Below, in pieces: positions 1 through 11,269 of a stretch of DNA of 64,000 bases; within the stretch, counting starts at the first letter, position 1, and the number at the start of each line of letters is the position of its first letter. The notes beneath the pieces are model-generated. The model searched no databases. It was not told where the DNA came from and was given only the letters and a program-made list of their open reading frames with translations. The stretch lies in contig OZ234501.1 of NCBI GenBank assembly GCA_965153455.1, forward strand, positions 1,674,001-1,738,000, read 5' to 3'. Both the position numbers and the translations under genes were made by a program. This DNA is from Sphagnum compactum (taxonomy: Eukaryota; Bryophyta; Sphagnopsida; Sphagnales).

Positions 1-206
1 GGAGATCGTGAAGAGGGAAGGCATCAATATGTCCAGAGAGCTACAGGAAAGATCAGGTTCGGTGAATCTGTGTTGTGATGGAGACACTTTATATCATGTA
101 TGCTTTTGAGAGGGTAAAGGACTTCCAGCAGGTTTTAGGAGAGCAGAAAGGGAAGAGAAAACATATACCAGAGGAGTTGATGAATGGAATTTGAGTAGTG
201 GGAGGT
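1..206 (+). promoter_or_regulatory. 5' leader of the HNL gene with a small upstream ORF
   Basis: The sequence upstream of the chosen HNL start holds a 38-codon upstream ORF, ATG at 78 to TGA at 192-194, that stops 12 bases before the HNL ATG at 207. The same TGA also closes the HNL frame upstream of 207, so 207 is the first usable ATG in that frame. The whole block recurs inverted at about 17405-17603. There the upstream ORF is broken by an extra T in a T-run. The true transcription start lies off the left edge or is not visible. Whether the upstream ORF is translated is inference. Confidence 0.4.
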
Positions 207-3200
207 ATGGGAAATTCATTCTCTTCCCGTAAGAGAAAAGATGTTGATGTTTCACAAGGGCCACCAAAAAAAAGAAAAGAAAATGTTATGCGGATCCATG
301 GTGTGATCAACACACTTCCAGTCTTGGGTGAAAATGCTCCTTCAAGCTCTACACAAGGCACCCATGTGGTGTGTCCTCTTGATTTTATGATTCAACTTGT
401 TTTGCACAACTCTTTTTCTTGGGTTTTTTGAAGCTACATGTTGAAATTTGATATTAGTTTATGAGCTTCCTTGTTGAATACCAATAATTTTGCTTGCTTT
501 TTTGTTGCATCATTTAAACCAACCAATATGACATGAAGTGATATCAAAACAAACTCTTACATTTGGGATTCATTTTGCTATAACATGTAAAATTGGTGAG
601 AGGAAAATTTGTCAATCGGCATTGACTATGTCATATATAGAATTTGTAAGGATTGCAACTTTCAATGTAGATTGTTAGTATCTCTGGAGTGGTTTAAATC
701 CAACAACATAATTATTTTTAAAAAATCTTGGACATTATTCTTGTGATTGTGTCCCAATTCCTTAGGAATTGCAACCCTTGGTGGCCAAAGTTTGTGAAAA
801 AAGTAGTGAAATGAAAATGAATTAGATTAATTGAATGGTTTTAATTAAAGAATCCAAAATTTGAAGATTTCAATTTTTAATATTAGTCCTTAAATTTCTT
901 GGCTAATATTCCATCATATCAACATGTGATGATAGTCAACTTTTGAATTACATTTTGAAACTTATTTTGCATGTAATTGATCTTCTTTTGTGACTTTTTT
1001 ACTTTTTGAAAGAATATTAACAAGCTTCAAAAAATTGCAAATATGGGAATGGAATCTAAATTTCAATTTAAATGATGTTGCAAGATAAATATCATATTTT
1101 TTGATTTGTAGATTATTATCTTGTTCTATTTTACATTTTTAATTAACTATATTATTTTGTCAAATATTGTGATTGTTCACTTTAAGATTCTTGCATTTCT
1201 TTGATTTTTGTGTATAATCAAATAATTTTCAAGACTTATTTGATGAATCTTGTTGACATTACTTTCTTTTTCTTTTGCAGAAATATCCAGTGTATGATTT
1301 AAATCCTAAATGCACTTCAAAAAACCCGAATTTGACCATAATTTTTTTCCATGGGATTACCTATGGGAGTGATGACGATTGGAAGCAAACATGGACAACA
1401 CGCCCCATCGATGATAAAGAAGATTGCATATGTTGGCCAGAAATGTGGATCCCAGAGGACTTGAATGACGATGTCAAAATTTTGTCACTATCATATGATT
1501 CTAATGTTGTGGCAAGTGTCCATAACGATGTGAGTGAAATTGGCCGAAACCTCATTCAAAGCTTGGTTACAAATTCAAGGTGTGACAATTTCTTTATTTA
1601 TGGGCAACTTATTTTTCATTGTGCGTTTCAATTCAAGATAATTGATTGCATTTTGACATCTTTGAATATGTATAGCATTATTGTGGTACACAATAAGTCT
1701 TGAACACTTTGGAACTTTCAAATCCGTTGAAGAGAACATGAAATGGGGCTTTGCTATTAATTTTCACATTGAGATGAATTATTAATGAAGTTTATGTTCA
1801 CGTTATCAAGATGTTGGAATCCAATTTGGTTGTACTAACATTTTGTGATGAGAGTTTTTTGAAGTTTCATCTTTGGCACTCAAACTAAATTCAATCACCT
1901 ATATAATTTATTGAATTTGAATCCACTTTGTACCTATATTTAATCTCAAAATATATATATATATATATTACTTCCACTTTCCTACATTTTACTATTTGAA
2001 TAAATTGTGAATGTAACCAGAAAAAAACTTATATATACATTAACATTCATAAGTAAATGCCTACATGCTTGTGCATAATAACTTATTTACCCACATGTGA
2101 TTTTGAACATTTTATACATAAAATTTTAAGAGAAAATGAAAAAAAACTTACAAACAAATATGTTATGGACTTATGGTTTAGGTTGTTGTGTTAATTGACA
2201 AATTGCGCCAAATACAATATATGATGTTGTGACTATTTGTACATGTACATTACCATTAAAATTTTGAAATATCTTATAGGTATGAAACTCTTTGGGATGG
2301 ACCAGTGGCCATGGTTGCTTATAGTTTCGGAGGTCTTGTCCTCAAAAGCTTGGTGGTTGAAATGCACAAACATGTGTATCAAACGCAAACGAATAATTTG
2401 GATATTAAAGTCCAAAATTGTTGTGAGAAATTTTTGAAAAATCTTAAAGGTGTGGTGTTTTATAGTGTACCACATGCCGGTGGTACCCAAGATCTATCAA
2501 AGTATTTCAAGTGGCAATGTCAACAACTCACCAAGGTTCCAACCCAATCAGGTCTTTTGAGAAATATGGAATCTTTCGACCTAAAAATGGAGCAACTTTC
2601 GATAGACTTTAACAAATCTATTTGCGAAGACATCAACATCTATGCATTTGTTGAAGGATTACCTATTGACAAAAAATGGGTAAGATTTTCATGTAAACAT
2701 ATCGACTATCCAACTAGGTTCCATAGTTTAACATTTTTTATGCTATAAAAACTTATGTTGGTTTAACTTTTGAAATTATTAGCGTGAGCTATGAAATTGG
2801 TCTCAAGTTTTTTTTTCTTTATTCACAAATCCATTGTAGCATGTATTCGTAGTAGAATTTACAAATTGATTGTGAATAAAATGTTAGTTGAAAAAAACAC
2901 CTTTGTATATACTTTGAACATAATTTATAAGTCATTGTTTTAATCATCATTTGGTTATTACATTACATTTGACTATTTGAATATTAGGATAAATCCAATC
3001 ATATCAAGGTGTTCCAACTAAAATAACTTTTGCACATGTATAGGGAATTTTAGTGCAACCGGCTTCAGCTATTCGATTATCGAACAATAACAATTACAAA
3101 GTCGAAGATGCTAATCACTTGACAATCTGCAAGCCATCATCAAAAGACCATTTAAGCTATTCCAAACTATTGGAATGCTTGAAAATTTTTATGAAGGTAA

Positions 3201-6200
3201 ATAACATTGGTTTTAATTTTTGGAATTATGTATGTTCATCTAATTTTGAGTGCAAACACTACATCGTTTCACTTCAATTGTGTGCCATAATTTTTAGGGT
3301 GTTATCCATTATTTGATAAAAAAATTATTCGGTGAACTTTGGCAGGAAAGAAAAACACCGACTATGCCACCTTTGCCATGTTATGAAGTGACGTTGGAAG
3401 AAAAAGCAAATGCCATACATAGTTTGTTTCAAAAAGAATCTATTGTTGCATTGGTTGGAATGGGTGGGATTGGGAAAACCACTTTGAGTAAAAAAATGTA
3501 TCATTTGTTCCACAACCAATATGAAAAATCTAGCTTCTTGGAGGATGTGAAATCAAAAGACATCAACGATGTCAAAAAAAAACTTCTACAAGATTTATGT
3601 GATAGAAAATTACACAATAATGAAAATGTTGATAAATACCTTGATGAAATCAAGCAATGCATGATATCAAAGAAAGTTTTAGTGGTTGTGGATGATGTTG
3701 GTACGACGAAAAACCTTGAAACCTTACAGCTTCCTATTCACAAACACGCCACTAACGTAGATTGCAAGAGCAAAATACTTGTAAATTGTCGAAATTGGCA
3801 AATATTAAAAAATCATGTCAGGGAGACCGCAAAAGTAGACATGGCATTCTTGGAGCAAGAACAAGCAAAGGAACTTTTCATGTTTTATGCATTCAAACAT
3901 GCAAATAGTGTGACAAATGATTTGGAAAACATTTCTATGGATATTATTAAAGCTTGCGGGGGCCTCCCTTTAAGCCTTGAAGTATTAGGTTGTTATTTGT
4001 GTGATATTCGTGATTCAACAATATGGAAAGATGCATTGGACGAATTGAAAGGTGGGCGAAATATAACAGGGGGCTTTGATAACGAAATGCTTTGGAAAAC
4101 TTTGCGAATTTCTTATGACCACTTGGATAAAAAACATCAAGACATGTTTTTGGATATTGCCTGTTTTTTCACCAATTTCAAAAAAAGTACATTTTGTCGA
4201 GTGTATTTGAATGGAGATTATTCATCACGCCCTATGCTTATGTTACAAAACTTGAAAGACAGGTCTTTAATAAAATGGGTAGAAGATGGCAGCTTGTACA
4301 TGCATGAACAATTACGAGACATGGGTCGAAATATCGCAACAGAAGTTACAATGAGTCGATTTATATGGAAACCAAATATATCTTTGCAAAAGAATCAGGT
4401 TTGAGAAACATGTCTAATTCAATCCTATGGTATATGTATTTTGTCAAAATTCCAAAAGATACCATAAGTTTTAGCTTTATTTAAAGAGATGTAATTTTTT
4501 TCATTAACAACATGGCATTAGAATGAAAATTTATTTTTATTGATGTTGAAAATTGTTTGTAATTTTTTTGATGTGACAGGTGGTGAATGATGTAGAAGGC
4601 ATTTCTTTTAAAGAATGTGAAATTTTGCCTTCATTTTTCCAAAATGGCTCAAAGGAGTTTCACAACCTTAGGTTGCTTGACTTAACAAAAGCCTCACCAA
4701 ATACGGTGGAAGATTTCATCCAAGGTCAAGATTTGAACAACCTTCGATGGTTGTGTCTCCAAGAATGCATGATCCAAAAGTTGCCAAATAATTTGTTTAA
4801 TTGTTGTCGCTTACAAGTACTTCATTTAACAAAATGTATTTGTTTAGAATTTTCTTTTGACATTTCATGTCATGGACTTGATATGTCAACATGTGTTGAT
4901 ATGAAAAAAATATCTACATCTATTGGTAAATTGAGTGCACTATTAGAACTTAATCTATCGGGGTGTTCAAGGTTGCAAGAATTACCTACATCTATTGGCC
5001 AATTGAATGTACTTCAAGAACTTAATCTATCACAATGTTCTAGTTTACAAGAATTACCTATATCTATTGGGCAATTAACTACACTCCAAAACCTTCATTT
5101 GAACGATTGTTCAAGCTTGCAAGAATTACCCACATCTATTGGGCAATTGAGTGCACTCCAAAGCCTTCATTTGAATGATTGTTCAAACTTGCAAGAATTA
5201 CCTACATCTATTGGGCAATTGAGTGCACTTGAAAACCTTAATTTGCGTAATTGTTCGAGCTTGCTAAAATTACCTACATCTATTGGGCAATTGACTACAC
5301 TCCAATACCTTGATTTGTCAAGTTGTTCAAGCTTGCAAAAATTACCTACATCTATTGGGCAATTGAATGCACTCCAACACCTTGCTTTGTCAAATTGTTC
5401 GAGCTTGCAAGAATTACCTACATCTATTGGGCAATTGAGTGCACTCCAATACCTTGATTTGAGTGATTGTTCGAGCTTGCAAGAATTACCTACATCTATT
5501 GGGCAATTGAATGCACTCCAAAACCTTGATTTGGCTGATTGTTCGAGCTTGCAAGAATTACCTACATCTATTGGGCAATTGAATGCACTCCAAAACCTTT
5601 ATTTACAGAATTGTTCGAACTTGCTAAAATTACCTACATGTATTGGGCAATTGAATGCACTCCAAAACCTTAATTTGACTAATTGTTCGAGCTTGCAAGA
5701 ATTACCTACATCTATTGGGCAATTGAGTGCACTTAAACACCTTGAATTGACTGATTGTTCGAGCTTGCAAGAATTACCTACATCTATTGGGCAATTGAGT
5801 GCACTTGAAGACCTTGATTTGACTAATTGTTCAAGCTTGCAAGAATTACCTACTTCTATTGGGCAATTGAGTGCACTCCAAAACCTTGATTTGAATAATT
5901 GTTCGAGCTTGCAAGAATTACCTACATCTATTGGGCAATTGAATGCACTCCAAAACCTTAAGTTGTGTAATTGTTCAAACTTGCTAAAATTACCTACATC
6001 TATTGGGCAATTGAATGCACTCCAAAACCTTGATTTGAGTAATTGTTCGAGCTTGCAAGAATTACCTACATCTATTGGGCAATTGAATGCACTCCAAAAC
6101 CTTAAGTTGCGTAATTTTTCAAACTTGCTAAAATTACCTACATTTATTGGGCAATTAAGTGCACTTCAAAACCTTTATTTGCCTAATTGTTCGAGCTTAC

Positions 6201-8554
6201 AAGAATTACCTACATCTATCGGGCAATTGAGTGCACTCCAAAACCTTCATTTGTCAGATTGTTCGAGCTTGCAAGAGTTACCTACATCTATTGTGCAATT
6301 GAGTGCACTCCAAAACCTTGATTTGACTAATTGTTCGAGCTTGCAAGAATTACCTACATCTATTGGGAAATTGACTACACTCCAATACCTTGATTTGTCA
6401 AATTGTTCGAGCTTGCAAGAATTACCTACATCTATTGGGCAATTGACTGCACTCCAATACCTTCATTTGTGGGGCTGTTCAAACTTGCAAAAATTACCTA
6501 CATCTTTGAGGCAATTGAATGCACTCCAAAACCTTAAGTTTCGTCATTGTTCAAGCTTCCAAGAATTACCTACATCTTCGAGGCAATTGAATGCACTCCA
6601 AAACCTTAAGTTCCGTCATTGTTCAAGCTTGCAAGAATTACCTTTCAGGCAATTGAATGCACTCCAAAACCTTAAGTTCTGTCATTGTTCAAGCTTGCAA
6701 GAATTACCTACATCCATTGGGGAATTGAATGCATTTGAAGACCTTACTTTGCGTAATTGTTCGAGCTTGCAAGAATTGCCTACATGGATTGGGCAATTGA
6801 GTGCAGTCCAATACCTTGATTTGAGTAATTGTTCGAACTTACAAGAATTACCTACATCTATTGGGCAATTGAATGCACTCCAATACCTTGATTTGATTGA
6901 TTGTTCAAAGTTGCAAAAATTACCTACATCTATTGGGCAATTGACTACGCTCCAATACCTTGATTTGACTAATTGTTCAAGCTTACAAGAATTACCTACA
7001 TCTATTGGGCAATTGAATACACTCAAGTACCTTCATTTGACTGATTGTTCGAGCTTGCAAGAATTACCTATAGCTATTGGGCAATTGAATGCACTCCAAA
7101 ACCTTTATTTACATACTTGTTCGAACTTGCTAAAATTACCTACATCTATTGGGCAATTGACTGCACTCCAATACCTTGATTTGAGTAATTGTTCGAGCTT
7201 GCAAGAATTACCTACATCTATTGGGCAATTGAGTGCACTCCAATACCTTTATTTGACTGATTGTTTGAGCTTGCAAGAATTACCTACATCTATTGGGCAA
7301 TTGAGTGCACTCCAATACCTTTATTTGACTGATTGTTTGAGCTTGCAAGAATTACCTACATCTATTGGGCAATTGAATGGACTCCAAAACCTTGCTTTAC
7401 AGAATTGTTCGAACTTGCTAAAATTACCTACATCTTTTGGGCAATTGAATGCACTCCAAAACCTTTCTTTACATAATTGTTCGAACTTGCTAAAATTACC
7501 TACATCTATTGGGCAATTGAATGCACTCCAAAACCTTAAGTTAAGTAGTTGTTCAAACTTGCTAAAATTACCTACATCTTTTGGGCAATTGAATGCACTC
7601 CAAAACCTTGATTTGTGTAATTGTTCGAGCTTGCAAGAATTACCTACATCTATTGGGCAATTGAATGCACTCCAATACCTTTATTTGACTGATTGTTTGA
7701 GCTTGCAAGAATTACCTACATCTATTGGGCAATTGAATGCACTCCAACACCTTTCTTTACATAATTGTTCGAATTTGATAAAATTACCTACATCTATTGG
7801 GCAATTGAATGCACTCCAAAACCTTGATTTGTGTAATTGTTCGAGCTTGCAAGAATTACCTACATCTATTGGGCAATTGAGTGCACTCCAATACCTTTAT
7901 TTGATTGATTGTTTGAGCTTGCAAGAATTACCTACATCGATTGGGCAATTGAATACACTCCAAAACCTTTATTTACATAATTGTTCGAAGTTACTAAAAT
8001 TACCTACATCTATTGGGCAATTGAATGCACTCCAAAACCTTAATTTGAGTAATTGTTCGAGCTTGCAAGAATTACCTACATCTATTCGGCAATTGAGTGC
8101 ACTTGAAGACCTTGATTTGAGTAATTGTTCAAGCTTGCAAGAATTACCTACTTCTATTGGGCAATTGAGTGCACTCCAAAACCTTGATTTGAATAATTGT
8201 TCGAGCTTGCAAGAATTACCTACATCTATTGGGCAATTGAATGCACTCCTAAACTTTGATTTGACTGATTGTTCGAGCTTGCAAGAATTACCTACGTCTA
8301 TTGGGCAATTGATTACACTCCAATACCTTCATTTGCAGGGGTGTTCAAACTTGCAAAAAATACCTACATCTATTACGCAATTGAATGCACTCCAAAACCT
8401 TAAGTTGCGTAATTGTTCGAGCTTGCAAGAATTACCTACATCTATTGGGCAATTGAGTGCACTCCAAGACCTTGATTTGGCTGATTGTTCGAGCTTGCAA
8501 GAATTACCTACATCTATTGGGCAATTGAATGCACTCCAAAACCTTTATTTATAG
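207..8554 (+). CDS. HNL-type NLR immune receptor: alpha/beta-hydrolase, NB-ARC, giant LRR array (six exons)
   Basis: Predicted intracellular immune receptor of about 2,010 residues. Exons by GT/AG borders and matching phase: 207-365 (or 368), 1281-1579, 2280-2679, 3044-3196, 3346-4398, 4580-8554. The start is Met-Gly-Asn-Ser-Phe-Ser (N-myristoylation type), followed by a basic pair, KRKDVDVSQGPPKKRK. Exons 2-4 encode a SERAC1/lipase-like hydrolase: FFHG strand, nucleophile Ser at 2323-2325 in AYSFGG, FYSVPHAGG, and catalytic-type His at 3116-3118 in NHLTICKP. Exon 5 is NB-ARC: P-loop GMGGIGKTT, kinase-2 VLVVVDDVG, RNBS-B SKILVNCRNW, GLPL as CGGLPLSLEVLG, TNL-like LDIACFF, and MHE in place of MHD at 4300-4308. 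Exon 6 has one irregular LRR stretch, then about 50 24-residue LRRs ending at TAG 8552-8554. The HNL class is established for liverworts. Oddities are the extreme LRR number, the altered MHD and hydrolase elbow, and an open frame past the stop. Transcript data would settle the exon 1 donor. Confidence 0.85.
1281..3196 (+). other. Alpha/beta-hydrolase (SERAC1-like) domain, exons 2-4 of the HNL gene
   Basis: Three exons joined in phase (2, 0, 0) give one fold. An Asn-Leu-Thr-Ile-Ile-Phe-Phe-His-Gly strand and turn begins it. Next come a CWPEMWIPEDL motif and an ILSLSYDSN strand, as in SERAC1-like hydrolases. The nucleophile elbow reads Ala-Tyr-Ser-Phe-Gly-Gly, so the serine is kept but the first glycine of GxSxG is alanine. 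The His motif DANHLTICKPSS closes the domain. An acidic triad member is not obvious by eye. In known HNL proteins this domain takes the place of TIR or coiled-coil as the N-terminal signalling module. Whether it is catalytic here is open. Confidence 0.8.
3346..4398 (+). other. NB-ARC nucleotide-binding switch domain, exon 5 of the HNL gene
   Basis: A single 351-codon exon in phase 0 at both ends. It carries the ordered NB-ARC motifs: P-loop near 3455-3485, an RNBS-A-like SSFLEDVKS, kinase-2 with two aspartates near 3680-3705, RNBS-B, GLPL near 3955-3990, a TNL-style RNBS-D (FLDIACFF) and an MHD-position motif reading Met-His-Glu. In NLRs this domain exchanges ADP for ATP to switch signalling on. 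The MHD aspartate contacts the nucleotide region, and changes there often alter autoactivity. The effect of glutamate here is inference. The TNL-like RNBS-D fits the known affinity of HNL NB-ARC domains with TNLs. Confidence 0.85.
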
Positions 8555-10100
8555 AATTGTTCGAACTTGCTAAAATTACCTACATCTATTGGGCAATTGA
8601 ATGCACTCCAAAACCTTAATTTGAGTAATTGGTCGAGCTTGCAAGAATTACTTACATCTATTGGGCAATTAAATGCACTCCGAAACCTTAAGTTAAGTAA
8701 TTGTTCAAACTTGCTAAAATTACCTACATCTATTGGGCAATTGAGTGCGCTCCAATACCTTGATTTGATTGATTGTTCGAGCTTGCAAGAATTACCTGGA
8801 TCTATTGGGCAATTGAATGCACTCCAATACCTTTATTTGACTGATTGTTTGAGCTTGCAAGAATTACCTACATCTATTGGGCAATTGAATGCACTCCAAC
8901 ACCTTTATTTACATAATTGTGAGAATTTGCTAAAATTACCTACATCTATTGGGCAATTGGGTGCACTCCAAAACCTTGATTTGAGTGATTGTTTGAGCTT
9001 GCAAGGATTACCTACATCTATTGGGCAATTAAATGCACTCCGAAACCTTAAGTTAAGTAATTTTCCAAACTTGCTATTTTTACCTACATCTATTGGGCAA
9101 TTGAGTGCACTCCAATACCTTGATTTGACTGATTGTTTGAACTTGCAAGAATTACCTACATCTATTGGGCAATTGAATGCACTCCAATGCCTTTATTTGA
9201 CTGATTGTTTGGACTTGCAAGAATTACCTACATCTATTGGGCAATTGAGTGCACTCCAAGACCTTTATTTACATAATTGTTGGAACTTGCTAAAATTACC
9301 CACATCTATTGGGCAATTGAGTGCACTCCAAAACCTTGATTTGACTAATTGTTCAAGCTTGCAAGAATTACCTACATCTATTGGGCAATTAAATGCACTC
9401 CGAAACCTTAAGTTACGTAATTGTTCAAACTTGCTAAAATTACCTACATCTATTAGGCAATTGAGTGGACTCCAAAACCTTGATTTGACTAATTGTTCGA
9501 GCTTGCAAGAATTACCTACATCTATTGGGCAATTGAGTGCACTCCAAAGCCTTGATTTGACTGATTGTTCGAGCTTGCAAGAATTACCTACATCTATTGG
9601 GCAATTGAGTGCACTCCAAAGCCTTGATTTGACTGATTGTTCGAGCTTGCAAGAATTACCTACATCTATTGGGCAATTGAGTGCACTCCAAAGCCTTGAT
9701 TTGACTAATTGTTCGAGCTTGCAAGAATTACCTACATCTATTAGGCAATTGAGTGCACTCCAAAGCCTTGATTTGACTAATTGTTCGAGCTTGCAAGAAT
9801 TACCTACATCTATTGGGCAATTGAGTGCACTCCAATAGCTTGATTTGACTGATTGTTCGAGCTTGCAATAATTACCTACATCTATTGGGCAATGGAGTGC
9901 ACTCCAAAACCTTGATTTGATTGATTGTTCGAGCTTGCAATAATTACCTACATCTATTGGGCAATTGACTTCACTCCAAAATTTTCAATTTTTAAGGTGT
10001 TCAAAGTTACAAAAATTACCTATGTATATTGGTCGATTCAATGCCTTCCAAACCTTCATTTGTCGAGGTGTTTAAGGTGTTAAAAATTACCTAAATCCCC
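4910..10100 (+). repeat. Giant tandem array of 72-bp LRR units (about 71 copies)
   Basis: A head-to-tail array with a 72-bp (24-residue) period, consensus LPTSIGQLNALQNLDLxNCS followed by SLQE. Copies differ mainly at the residues around the LxLxxC strand and in the alternation SSLQE / SNLLK / LSLQE. About 50.6 units lie before TAG 8552, about 18 more stay open to 9835, and the last three decay up to about 10100. One unit near 6640 lacks six bases (two residues) without breaking the frame. Many units are almost identical at DNA level over long blocks, which points to recent unequal exchange or gene conversion. Assembly collapse or expansion is possible in such an array, so the exact copy number is provisional. 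Confidence 0.9.
8555..10100 (+). pseudogene. In-frame continuation of the LRR array beyond the TAG stop, decaying at its 3' end
   Basis: Reading on in the same frame after TAG 8552-8554 gives 427 further codons without a stop, to TAG at 9836-9838. All are canonical 24-residue LRR units. The first stop sits where parallel units have CAG (for example near 5605), so it looks like a single C-to-T change. The second sits where other units have TAC (Tyr). Further units have TAA in place of GAA (near 9868 and 9940), and the last unit (9960-10100) is diverged. The segment is either a truncated 3' end of the receptor gene or non-coding spare repeats kept similar by exchange with the coding ones. Confidence 0.75.
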
Positions 10101-11020
10101 AAGTAGTTTATTATAATTACAATGATTTTTAAAAGCCTTCTAAATAAAACAATAATAAAATTGAACAACTAAATCATTTATGTGTGCACAAATTCCATAA
10201 AATAATGATGAGTTAAGATATAAACCATCATTTATTACAACTTTCCAAGGTTTGTTCAAAAAAGTTCTAAAAATGAATGTTTAACTTCTAAAGGATTTTG
10301 AAGTTCAACTTTGAATTTTTATTTTATTGAAATGATAACAATGGGAGTGGATTATTGTATGTTAATAAATAAAAGGATGTTTTATTACATTGATTAAAAT
10401 TTTGGATATTATGCAAATGCCTTTTTGAGATTTTAAATTTTTTTTTTAACTTCATTTTTTGAATAATCAAAAGGAATGTAAGAATTCATCCAAATTGATT
10501 TCAAAAAAATTGTACAAGAAAAAAATGTTTTGTTCAAAGGAAATATGTGTTCATTGGGTGAACTTGATGAATAAACAAATCATATCAACATTTCAAAGGC
10601 TTCAAATTTTGGACCAAATGGTTGCAATGGTAAATACTCATTTGTTTATACTAATTTGCTAGTTGTCTATATCCATTAAGCTCTAAATTTCTAGCTCAAA
10701 GCATGTGTTATATGTGTACTTGTAAACCAAAATATTGATGCACAATTATGTATGCATGTGAAAAATCACTAGCACCACATGAATTACCTTATCTTGGGCT
10801 ATTCAATTTTGCTCATTTAATTTTTTTTCTATGTAATTGTTATTTTAAAAGGAACCTTAAGAAATGTTGGAGTTTTAATCTCTTTTTTTGGAACTTAAAT
10901 TTTGAATGAACCCTTCATATATATTGTAAATATCCACCATCATGCATCAAATGTGGACAAGTGTTGAAATTTGTCAAATTGTGATAGTGTTTTCTCTACA
11001 TTGTATATGTAGATTGCATT
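10101..11020. other. AT-rich gap between LRR array and LRR debris
   Basis: No convincing gene. A 67-codon open stretch at 10459-10662 is followed by a possible donor (GTAAAT near 10630). It could be an eroded 3' exon of the receptor, but it has no motif I recognise and strong AT bias. Confidence 0.3.
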
Positions 11021-11024
11021 CCCC

Positions 11025-11265
11025 TTGTCCAATTGTTTGAGCTTGTAATAACTACCTAACCAATTGAATGCCCTCCAAGAGCTTCATTTGTGGGGGTGTT
11101 TAAGGTTGCAAAAATAGATGTATGTCTATTGACCATTCGAATGCACTCTAAAAGCCCATTTAATATCAGGGTGTTCAAATTTACAAGAATTAATCCTACA
11201 TCTATTGGTTACTTGAATGCAACCCAAAAGCTTCATTTGTTGGTACATGCATTCAAAGTGGACCA
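11025..11265 (+). pseudogene. Eroded LRR units, remnant of an HNL 3' region
   Basis: Three to four degenerate copies of the 72-bp LRR unit can be followed by eye. Pieces equivalent to CAATTGTTTGAGCTTG, CCAATTGAATGCCCTCCAA, CATCTATTGG and TTGAATGCA...CTTCATTTG occur in order and at about the right spacing, with stops and indels. They lie about 0.9 kb beyond the end of the main array, so the array was once longer or a second copy lay next to it. Confidence 0.65.
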
Positions 11266-11269
11266 AAAA

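Noticed and set aside
6682-7026. A minus-strand ORF inside the LRR array
   Set aside because: It is the antisense reading of the 72-bp repeat and repeats the same 24-residue artefact.
4910-10100. CRISPR-like or satellite interpretation of the 72-bp array
   Set aside because: There are no spacers. The period equals 24 codons and translates to LRRs joined in frame to an NB-ARC exon.
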